A DNA stretch of 15,799 bases from Ruminococcaceae bacterium UBA3710 (GTDB lineage: Bacteria; Bacillota; Clostridia; Oscillospirales; Acutalibacteraceae), in assembly GCA_002371985.1 (NCBI GenBank), contig DFHZ01000191.1:1-15799 (forward strand), read 5' to 3'. Made by a program: the position numbers and the translations under genes. Positions 1 to 7,228 of the stretch are shown here, one piece after another. Below the pieces are notes generated by a model, which was given only the letters and a program-made list of their open reading frames with translations, did no database searches and was not told where the DNA came from. Each line of letters begins with the position of its first letter. Positions within the stretch are counted from its first letter, which is position 1.

Positions 1-90
1 ATATCCGATTACCGTGAGCATTAAATATCTTAATATGGATACAATTATCGATATGGATTTTTTCTTTATTTTTGCGGGTGAGTTCATCAT
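1..90 (-). CDS. Carbohydrate ABC transporter permease (MalG-type), 5' fragment cut by window edge
   Basis: Only the first 30 codons are inside the window. They read MMNSPAKIKKKSISIIVSIL and then RYLMLTVIGY. This is a short basic cytoplasmic tail running into a hydrophobic segment, as at the start of MalG-type CUT1 permeases. The ATG overlaps the stop of the preceding permease gene (ATGA arrangement), and a second in-frame ATG follows directly. A GGGGTGAG ribosome binding site lies just upstream inside the previous gene. The 4-bp overlap implies translational coupling, so this should be the partner of the permease at 87-995. The family call rests on position and N-terminal character only, because no EAA loop is visible. 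Confidence 0.7.
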   Translation of the reverse strand, partial: MMNSPAKIKKKSISIIVSILRYLMLTVIGY

Positions 91-995
91 ACGCTCTCAC
101 CCCATTTCTTAGCAAAAAACCTATTATATATTAAGAAAATTATCAGTATGATAACAGCAACAAACATATAATAGAACCAAAGCATTGCAGAGCCTTCACC
201 GTATTCGATTTTGTTAAACTTTGCATAAGCATTTGATATTATAGTATTGGTATTAAGCGAACAATACTCAATAATAGTAAATATTATTACCAAAATCATA
301 GTTCTGGTAAGTTGAGGAAATGTTACAAACCAGAATGTTTCCCATGGATTAGCGCCCTCTACACGGGCAACTTCATAATGCAATTCCGGGATTGATTGAA
401 GTCCCGCAATTATCAGTACCGTTTGTATGCCACTTTGCCAAACAAGCATAAATATGTTACTTAAAACTGTTGAGAGATATTTTTCTATTGAAGCAGGTAG
501 TTTTAATCCACTCAACACCTCATTGAAATCAATCATATCAAAACTTGCCGCATCTGATACTGCAGCTTCGGTAGCATTAGCGGATGCCGCAGTCAAAAAC
601 AGTTGTAATACAACACCGGTGGCAATAATAACCGGCATAAAATATAATCCTCTGAAAAATATTCTACCTTTATAGCTTCCGTTTAACAGTAGTGCTAAAA
701 CCATACTTACAATCAATATAAACGGAACCGAAATAAGCATACCCTTTATTGCATCCAAAACATTATTAAGATATTTAGGGTCGGTTACGAGTATTTTGTG
801 ATAATTATCACCCTTGACAAATTCAGTTACAACACCGTCAATACCTATTGTCAGTTTTGAAAAACTCAACCAAATCGAATGAAAAATCGGAAAAACAAAG
901 AATAAAATCATTCCGACAATCCATGGAGAAATAAACAAAAGCCCATAGCGTTCTTTAAGTTCTTTAATGCTTCTGTGTTTCTTTTTTGAACTCAT
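87..995 (-). CDS. Sugar ABC transporter permease (MalF/LacF-type, CUT1)
   Basis: An inner-membrane permease subunit of 302 residues, the usual length for CUT1 MalF-like permeases. Hydrophobic segments lie near residues 20-45, 85-105, 113-135, 181-203, 232-250 and 272-293. The EAA cytoplasmic loop that contacts the ATPase is at residues 208-229 (EVARVEGANPWETFWFVTFP), with the conserved Gly at 214. The start ATG is preceded by GGAGGGG at good spacing. It lies 2 bp after the DUF5696 gene and overlaps the next permease by 4 bp, so the three are clearly co-transcribed. An Ala/Ser-rich extracytoplasmic stretch (about 136-155) is unusual but looks like loop. This is the second MalF-like permease of the operon, and its substrate is unknown. 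An oligosaccharide is inferred from the GH28 gene at the head of the locus. Confidence 0.92.
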   Translation of the reverse strand: MSSKKKHRSIKELKERYGLLFISPWIVGMILFFVFPIFHSIWLSFSKLTIGIDGVVTEFVKGDNYHKILVTDPKYLNNVLDAIKGMLISVPFILIVSMVLALLLNGSYKGRIFFRGLYFMPVIIATGVVLQLFLTAASANATEAAVSDAASFDMIDFNEVLSGLKLPASIEKYLSTVLSNIFMLVWQSGIQTVLIIAGLQSIPELHYEVARVEGANPWETFWFVTFPQLTRTMILVIIFTIIEYCSLNTNTIISNAYAKFNKIEYGEGSAMLWFYYMFVAVIILIIFLIYNRFFAKKWGESV

Positions 996-997
996 AT

Positions 998-3259
998 TTA
1001 CCCCTCCAATACAATGTATTTTTCAGCAGGAACGAGCATATTATCGAATGTTAAATCCTGCTCGGTATAGTTGACTGCAATCTTAACACCGTTATCAAAC
1101 TCGGTTATTCTGAGTCCGTTTTCGGTTACGGTATGATTTTTGATGGATGCCCCTTTAACCTTTTGTGTAATAACAGAGGTTTCTTTAACTGTTTGGACGA
1201 TTTTTTCTTTTAATCCATCAAACTTAGAAAGCGGAATGGCGGAATATTTAGTTTGTGCCAAACTGTTATCATAGTTGTTCGATAATGTAAAAGTCGGTGC
1301 AATACCGGACTCAATACATTTCAAAACTGCAATATCATAGTCTGCCATAAGATTTACAGACGAAGCACTCATCGGTACATATCCTTTAAATACCATTTGG
1401 TAAAACGGAACATCACGAACTGCTATATCATACTGCGAAGATACCGTAGGAGTTTCAGTAATAAAATTAGAAATACCTGCCGAATATTCATTGGCATTAT
1501 TTGAAACAATACTTGTATCCTTTGCTATCCCGCTATATGCCTTTGTAACATACTCTGAAAGCAACCCGGAAACTCCACAACCCTTTGTACTATAATCAGA
1601 GTAGGCTACATTTGAAACAGAACTTAAAGACAGACCGTCAAAACCGTAATTGTTTGCAGTTTTAGCAGCCATAGCAGATGCTAACCCCAACTTTTCTCTT
1701 GAAAGCAGTACATATTTTGTTTTACCTTCTGCCACACGGCTTACATTATTGTAAAAACCGAGATATACTGTCTGACCGTCGTATGATTTTGCCGAGTCTT
1801 TTGAAGGCGAAAATCCGTTTCCTCTCTTGTTAAACCCTATAACATCAAAATCCATAAACAGTTTGATTTTATTGCTTTTACAAAATTCCGCTAAACTGTT
1901 TATATCTTTCTTGTTACCAAGTTCTCCGGCAATTTTAAATCCGCCGCCTACCTTGCCGACATCGATTCCACTTTCGCCAAAACCTATAAGTTCGAGCATA
2001 ATTTCATCTTTGATATTTTTTGACAAATATTCGGCAATTTCTTTTGCTTCACTTATAGTAGTCAATTTTGCGAGTTTTGTTGAGGGAATTCCGAAATGGA
2101 AAGTTTTTTGCGTAGTACCCCCAAGCAATCTGAAAACACCCACTACATCTGAGTCTTCTTGCTTTTTGAGTTTATTATTATTTAACAGGTATTCTCTGTA
2201 AATATTTGCCATACCGCTATAAGAGGCATTTTCTTTATCTAAAACCCTGTATTCTACGGTAAGCGGCTCTTCAACAATATAATCGTCAAAAATAGGTATT
2301 TCGGCAAGACTCATCATAAATCCGGAAGGGCGTTTAATTATGTTGTATCCCCTGATTTTAAAGAACGGATATACTGATGAATATTTTTTGGCATTAGCAC
2401 CTATATCCCAATTTATATACGCTCTTTCGGCAGAGGATGTAATTATTGCCAATAAACCCGTATCTCCGTGTTTTTCACCAAAAACCGGCATATTCATTTT
2501 TTCTTCAAACGAGGTAAGAGTAAATTTATTTACCGTAATATCTTCACCGTAAACTCTTTTGCCACCTTGTCTGCCTATATGGTCGATGCTTTGCGGATTT
2601 ATAATTGCACCGCTACCATCAGGAATCAAAAAATAACTGTCGGTGCTGTTATTTCCGAGTGAACACAGAAACGGTGCTACTGCGACACCCGTAACAAAAG
2701 ATTCACCGTTATCGTAAATCTCTTTAGGGTCAACCGATATTTCAAAACAATCGTTCTTTAAACGATATTCAACCGGCACAGAAATCTCGTGCGAAGTGAA
2801 AACATAAGTTATTCGTATTCCGTCATTAATTTCTTCAGAGAAAATTTTACCGTCTTTTATGGCATCAGACGAGGCAAAGAGTTTATCCTCAGAAAGTGTT
2901 TCGGGATTATAGTAATTGACAATAAGCGGAGATTCTATCTGAATATTATTCATAATCTCATAACCGTCTTCGTCATACTTGATTTCCATAGCATCTATCG
3001 GCATCGTACTGTAAACAGCGTTATTCTGTTTATCGGTTATAACTACTTGACTATAAAAACTATTCCAAGTCATTATAAAACGATTATTCTCAGTTATAAT
3101 TCCATCATTTGGTACTTCACTGCCCTGCTTCAGTTTTGAAAACGGTTTTGTATTTACAACAGAAGCCTTTTTACTGCTATTATGCGAACAACCGGCAAAC
3201 AAGGATATTATAATAACAATGCTTAAAAGAAAACTAAAAATTCTTAAAGCCCTTTTCAC
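998..3259 (-). CDS. DUF5696 family surface lipoprotein, glycosidase-like architecture
   Basis: A secreted lipoprotein of 753 residues. The longest reading begins at a TTG (3292), but the GTG at 3259 is preferred because an AGGGGGA ribosome binding site lies 6-7 bases before it. From that start the signal peptide ends in the lipobox LFAGC with Cys24. A beta-rich region (about 45-370) contains PDGSG at 213-217, which I associate with DUF5696 proteins. A central alpha/beta region (about 385-630) has strand-helix periodicity like a TIM barrel, with LFMDFDVIGF and YGFDGLSLSSVS as apparent strand ends. A beta-rich C-terminal tail follows. The family has no established reaction that I know of, and glycan processing is inferred from fold and context. 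It sits 13 bp after the NHL-Yip1 gene and 2 bp before a permease, so it belongs to the transport operon. Confidence 0.82.
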   Translation of the reverse strand: MKRALRIFSFLLSIVIIISLFAGCSHNSSKKASVVNTKPFSKLKQGSEVPNDGIITENNRFIMTWNSFYSQVVITDKQNNAVYSTMPIDAMEIKYDEDGYEIMNNIQIESPLIVNYYNPETLSEDKLFASSDAIKDGKIFSEEINDGIRITYVFTSHEISVPVEYRLKNDCFEISVDPKEIYDNGESFVTGVAVAPFLCSLGNNSTDSYFLIPDGSGAIINPQSIDHIGRQGGKRVYGEDITVNKFTLTSFEEKMNMPVFGEKHGDTGLLAIITSSAERAYINWDIGANAKKYSSVYPFFKIRGYNIIKRPSGFMMSLAEIPIFDDYIVEEPLTVEYRVLDKENASYSGMANIYREYLLNNNKLKKQEDSDVVGVFRLLGGTTQKTFHFGIPSTKLAKLTTISEAKEIAEYLSKNIKDEIMLELIGFGESGIDVGKVGGGFKIAGELGNKKDINSLAEFCKSNKIKLFMDFDVIGFNKRGNGFSPSKDSAKSYDGQTVYLGFYNNVSRVAEGKTKYVLLSREKLGLASAMAAKTANNYGFDGLSLSSVSNVAYSDYSTKGCGVSGLLSEYVTKAYSGIAKDTSIVSNNANEYSAGISNFITETPTVSSQYDIAVRDVPFYQMVFKGYVPMSASSVNLMADYDIAVLKCIESGIAPTFTLSNNYDNSLAQTKYSAIPLSKFDGLKEKIVQTVKETSVITQKVKGASIKNHTVTENGLRITEFDNGVKIAVNYTEQDLTFDNMLVPAEKYIVLEG

Positions 3260-3272
3260 TTTATATCCCCCT

Positions 3273-5405
3273 TTACCTATATCTGATTTCAATAAATACT
3301 GTACTCGCCCAAGTAAGCACTTGCTGAATTAGCATAAACACAAGAAAAAGCAGAAAAACAATTATTATCATCCCGATTATGCTGAAAATCGCAGTCCCTA
3401 CAAATTTACCGAACTCGTAATCGTGAACTCGCATTATTCCGATTATGAGCATAAACAATGAATAGAGAGTACATGCTATAATCAAAATCCCCAAAAAAGC
3501 CCCCTCATCAGGGATAAGTATATGAGTTAATACAAGATTGCATAAACGAACCGCAATTATCGGAATTAAACTATAACATGTTACTGTATATATTTCTCTG
3601 AGTTTTCCGATACCACCTGCTAAAGTGCATACAAGCCAGTTAGACAAAGTCCAAAGCAAAACAAGACCTACCGTACTTAAAAGTACATATATTGCGTTAT
3701 AGTTTTCGCTGTCAAATACGGTGAAAGCAAATCCTCCTGCCGTATCGTTTAAAACGGTGATTATATAAAACAGCACCAATAATACGGTTGAAACAACCAG
3801 TGAGCCCTCGTTCTTTTCTTTAACAAGTCTGAAAGCCTCGACCGGATGCCAAACACTTGAAAGTGCAGTCTTAATTTTTGAATTCCTTATCAAAACAATT
3901 TTCTTTTTTCGTTTAAAATATACTGTAAACGAAATTGCCACTATTAAAAGCACTATTATAAAAACTATAAGATAGAAATTCTTTTCGATAATTTCAGTAC
4001 GCCTTAATTCAAAAGCATTTGCATAGGTTTCTCGGTCAACACCGAGTTTTGCATATTGCATCGCTTTAACATTATCGCCCAAATCATAATAGGCTTTAGC
4101 CACACCCCTGTATGCCAATTGGCAATTTGAATCTTCGGATATAATTTCTTCCCAATTCTCAAGAGATGAAGCAAAATCGCCAGATAGTGTGATTTTTTGT
4201 GCTTGTGAAACTTTTTTACCGAATTCGGTCATTCCAAAAACAGTAAGTGTGTTTTTCTTTGCGTCAGTTACTAAAACATTTCCGTTATGTATTGCTATTG
4301 CCGAAGGAAGAGAGAATGTACCTTTCTGTTCGCTGATACCTGCACTTCCTCCAAATACTGAAAACAAACTGTTTCTACTGTCGTACCAAAAAATTCTGCC
4401 GTATGTGGCATCAAGTACATAAATAAAACCGTCTTTATCTACATCAATATTGTTAAGGCTCTGCGAAAGGGTTGCAAAAAGATACCTGCCGACCTTGCTA
4501 TCGGCGAAGTTTTTATTTTCGCCACCGAGCACATCTTTACCACCGGGATTTAGTACACAAATCTGTCCCGTTTGAATGGTGCTTTTTCCGCCTTTACCTG
4601 TTGTGGTATATATAAAATCTTCCGGTCCAACAACAATATCAGTGAACGCATACGGCAATGAAATTTCATCGGCTGCACGTTTAATGTCGTTTGAAGTTAG
4701 TCGATTCCAAAGTTTTTTTAGAATATCACTCGCTGTTGCTTTAACGGTATTCGCACCGAAAAAGCCTAAAAACTCCATCTGCGGCGAGTAAAGAATAGCA
4801 CCGTTATAACTACCGTCACTCGCAATATATGTATAACCTCTTGAATCGACTGCAACCTTTACCGGTCTGTATTTAAAATCGGTAGGGATAAGTTCTGATT
4901 TAGGCAATAAAAGCAAATTGCTTACATTTCCGCTTTTATCCATACAGATAACTCTTTTATTTTCTGTATCGGCTATGTATATAATGCCGTTTTTATCCAC
5001 GAAAATTCCTTGCGCATCAATAAATTCAAGTTTACTTCCGTTATAGTTAATATCCTGCAAAGTGAAAACTAAATTATAGTTTGAATCCAAAACAAAAATT
5101 TTTGAGTTTCCACTGTCGAGTATATATATGTTTCCTTGCTCATCAGTTGATACATCGTTTAATCGGCTATTTTCATCTGCACCGAGAAGTTCCGCCGAGA
5201 TTATACTTTTAACCTCGTACATCGGTTTAGAGTAAACCGGTGTTTTCTCACTTGTATTATAGTCGACCCAATAAGTATAACTCTGATATGGAACTTCACT
5301 GGTTTGAGTTGAGCCTGTTTCCTGCTGTACGGCAGAAACAGAAAGCGAAAAACACAAACTTAAAATAGTAATTAAAGAGATAAAAGTTTTAAGAATTTTC
5401 TTCAT
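3273..5405 (-). CDS. NHL-repeat beta-propeller / TPR-like / Yip1 membrane fusion protein
   Basis: A membrane protein of 710 residues with an unusual architecture. The preferred start is the ATG at 5405, preceded by AGGGTGA; an in-frame GTG at 5414 is also possible. Residues 1-25 form a signal peptide (MKKILKTFISLITILSL, ending SVSA). Residues about 75-390 show repeated blades of the type GNIYILDSGNSKIFVLD, GIIYIADTENKRVICMD, GYTYIASDG and GFIYVLDATYGRIFWYD, typical of an NHL six-bladed propeller. Residues about 408-470 resemble one or two TPR helices (LAYRGVAKAYYDLGDNVKAM). A transmembrane helix follows at 477-497, then a basic stop, then a Yip1-like domain with about five helices (about 535-700). 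The propeller should face outside and Yip1 should sit in the membrane. Its exact function is unknown. Its place between permease pairs suggests a scaffold or sensor for the transporter (inference). Confidence 0.82.
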   Translation of the reverse strand: MKKILKTFISLITILSLCFSLSVSAVQQETGSTQTSEVPYQSYTYWVDYNTSEKTPVYSKPMYEVKSIISAELLGADENSRLNDVSTDEQGNIYILDSGNSKIFVLDSNYNLVFTLQDINYNGSKLEFIDAQGIFVDKNGIIYIADTENKRVICMDKSGNVSNLLLLPKSELIPTDFKYRPVKVAVDSRGYTYIASDGSYNGAILYSPQMEFLGFFGANTVKATASDILKKLWNRLTSNDIKRAADEISLPYAFTDIVVGPEDFIYTTTGKGGKSTIQTGQICVLNPGGKDVLGGENKNFADSKVGRYLFATLSQSLNNIDVDKDGFIYVLDATYGRIFWYDSRNSLFSVFGGSAGISEQKGTFSLPSAIAIHNGNVLVTDAKKNTLTVFGMTEFGKKVSQAQKITLSGDFASSLENWEEIISEDSNCQLAYRGVAKAYYDLGDNVKAMQYAKLGVDRETYANAFELRRTEIIEKNFYLIVFIIVLLIVAISFTVYFKRKKKIVLIRNSKIKTALSSVWHPVEAFRLVKEKNEGSLVVSTVLLVLFYIITVLNDTAGGFAFTVFDSENYNAIYVLLSTVGLVLLWTLSNWLVCTLAGGIGKLREIYTVTCYSLIPIIAVRLCNLVLTHILIPDEGAFLGILIIACTLYSLFMLIIGIMRVHDYEFGKFVGTAIFSIIGMIIIVFLLFLVFMLIQQVLTWASTVFIEIRYR

Positions 5406-5415
5406 TTTTTTCACC

Positions 5416-6309
5416 CTATCCCTTAATTCCTGCACTACCCATAGTTTCCTTAATACTTCCTTGTGAGATTAAGTAAACAACAACGGGCGGTATCATCATA
5501 ATTACCGAAACTGCCATTGCACTACCCGTTCTGGCAATACCGCCGGTAGCAATGGTACTCATTACAGTAGGCAAAGTTTTTAACTGCTCACTGAATATTG
5601 TTCCGGTAGAAGTAACATTCCAAAGGCTTAAGAAAGTAAAAAGTGTAAGTGTCAATATGCAAGGCTTTATTATCGGCAATATTATACTTTTAAAAATTCT
5701 GAACCAATCGGCACCGTCTATATGCGCCGCTTCTATAAGTGCATCAGGAACATATCCATCCATATACTGCTTCATAAGAAATACACCCATAGGTGAAGCC
5801 AATGCCGGAAGCAGATAGACAAAGTATGTGTTTATAGCACCCAAAGTAGAATATATAATGTACTGCGGAATTGCTAATGTGTAGGCATTAAAAAGCAATG
5901 CAAACTGAATAACTGTAAAAATAACGGCTTTGAATTTTATATCGGTCTTAGAAAGCACAAAGGCTGCCATTGCCGCAAAAACCACACATAATACAGTACC
6001 TGCAACCGCAATGAATATACTGTTAAAAACATATCTTGACAACGGCACGGAAAGGCTTGAAATAAGGTCGGGCAATGCCGTATAATTTGCTATAGTCGGT
6101 CTTTTAACCGTAAAAAGTGTAGGCGGAAAAACAAGCAATTCATCTAATGGCTTAAATGAAGTTACTACGCAGTATAGCATCGGAAGCAACGAGAAAAATC
6201 CGGCAGCAAAAAGGAACAGAAAATAAAAGAAATTTCCGACCTTGCTTCTTGTATATCTTTTTGCTTCATTTACTCTTGGAAGGTGAAATAATTTTCTTAA
6301 TGGTTTCAT
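5416..6309 (-). CDS. Carbohydrate ABC transporter permease (MalG-type, CUT1)
   Basis: A permease subunit of 297 residues, normal for MalG-like CUT1 proteins. The N-terminus is a basic cytoplasmic tail, and hydrophobic segments lie near 27-50, 94-120, 128-150, 160-180, 215-232 and 264-282. The EAA loop is at residues 191-216 (LIEAAHIDGADWFRIFKSI), with EAA at 193-195 and the conserved Gly at 199. The ATG is preceded by GGAAGGTGA at good spacing. It is 4 bp from the upstream permease, with which it should form the heterodimeric channel. Its stop lies about 10 bp before the NHL-Yip1 start. No ATP-binding subunit is encoded nearby, so a shared MsmX-like ATPase elsewhere in the genome is expected from what is known of CUT1 systems. 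Confidence 0.93.
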   Translation of the reverse strand: MKPLRKLFHLPRVNEAKRYTRSKVGNFFYFLFLFAAGFFSLLPMLYCVVTSFKPLDELLVFPPTLFTVKRPTIANYTALPDLISSLSVPLSRYVFNSIFIAVAGTVLCVVFAAMAAFVLSKTDIKFKAVIFTVIQFALLFNAYTLAIPQYIIYSTLGAINTYFVYLLPALASPMGVFLMKQYMDGYVPDALIEAAHIDGADWFRIFKSIILPIIKPCILTLTLFTFLSLWNVTSTGTIFSEQLKTLPTVMSTIATGGIARTGSAMAVSVIMMIPPVVVYLISQGSIKETMGSAGIKG

Positions 6310-6313
6310 ACAA

Positions 6314-7216
6314 TCACCTTCCTGTTTTATTAATCAATTTATTGGTTGCCCATCTTGTTATTACCATTAGCAAGAACAATACAACAGACAGTGCGGACGC
6401 ATATCCCATTTCGTATTTTACCGTACCAACATCAATTAGATATGAAACTATTGTATCTGCCGTATGACCTACGGTAGGATATCCGGCAAGTTGTGTAATT
6501 ATGTTGCTTATTGAGAATGCAGAGGCTATCTGCATAACAGCCGAGAACAAAAGCATATGTTTCATACCGGGGAGTGTTATGTACCATAATTCCTGCCAAC
6601 GGTTCCTTATACCGTCAATAGCACCTGCTTCATAAAGTTCAGCATTTATATTCTGCAAACCGGAAAGGTTTGAAAGAAAAGAAATACCAAGACTCGACCA
6701 AAGTTGAACTACAACAACAATCGGTACGATATATTTTGAATTGGAAAGCCATGCAGTAGGCTCGGTTGTAATTCCAAGTGATAGTAAAAAACTATTTATG
6801 TATCCGTAGGAATCACTCGCAAAAAGTATTTGCCAGATATAAACTGCATGACCTGCAAGTGAAGGAGCATAAAACATAAATGAAAATAATGTTCTTGCCC
6901 CTCTGCCAAATTCATTTATAAACCATGCAAGTACAAAAGAAAGCAAAAATCCGGTAGGACCTGTAAGTATTGCCAAAAGAATTGTATTCTTAAAAACAGT
7001 TGGAAAAATATCGTCATGCAAAAACATACGGATATAGTTATCCAACCCTGCAAAACGAGGCATAGATACCATATCAAAATTAAACAAACTTAACACCATT
7101 GATGAAATTACAGGTAATACAATCATCAATGTAAAAAATGTTAAAAAAGGAGCAAGTAATACATATAACTGCCAGCGACTGCCACTAAACAATGACTTTT
7201 TCTTATTTTTAGTCAT
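6314..7216 (-). CDS. Sugar ABC transporter permease (MalF-type, CUT1)
   Basis: A permease subunit of 300 residues. Hydrophobic segments lie near residues 17-45, 77-100, 107-133, 162-182, 220-240 and 270-288. The EAA loop is at 194-218 (LYEAGAIDGIRNRWQELWYI), with E196, A197 and G202 conserved. The start ATG follows an ideal AAAGGAGGAA site, the strongest ribosome binding site in the operon. The gene begins 12 bp after the solute-binding protein gene and is followed by its MalG-like partner after 4 bp, the classic SBP-MalF-MalG order. This makes it the cognate permease of the large SBP, while the second permease pair further downstream lacks a visible SBP. Confidence 0.93.
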   Translation of the reverse strand: MTKNKKKSLFSGSRWQLYVLLAPFLTFFTLMIVLPVISSMVLSLFNFDMVSMPRFAGLDNYIRMFLHDDIFPTVFKNTILLAILTGPTGFLLSFVLAWFINEFGRGARTLFSFMFYAPSLAGHAVYIWQILFASDSYGYINSFLLSLGITTEPTAWLSNSKYIVPIVVVVQLWSSLGISFLSNLSGLQNINAELYEAGAIDGIRNRWQELWYITLPGMKHMLLFSAVMQIASAFSISNIITQLAGYPTVGHTADTIVSYLIDVGTVKYEMGYASALSVVLFLLMVITRWATNKLINKTGR

Positions 7217-7228
7217 GTTCTTCCTCCT

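Noticed and set aside
1827..2201. 124-codon plus-strand open frame inside the DUF5696 gene
   Set aside because: It lies wholly antisense to a well-supported gene and its Ser/Leu/Pro-rich composition is typical of an antisense shadow.
3260..3292. TTG start at 3292 for the DUF5696 gene, overlapping the NHL-Yip1 gene
   Set aside because: The GTG at 3259 has a much better ribosome binding site and gives a normal-length lipoprotein signal peptide.
4426..5360. Tandem DNA repeats or CRISPR-like array in the NHL region
   Set aside because: The repetition is at protein level (propeller blades); the DNA repeats are not identical and lie within a continuous reading frame. No CRISPR array was seen anywhere in the window.
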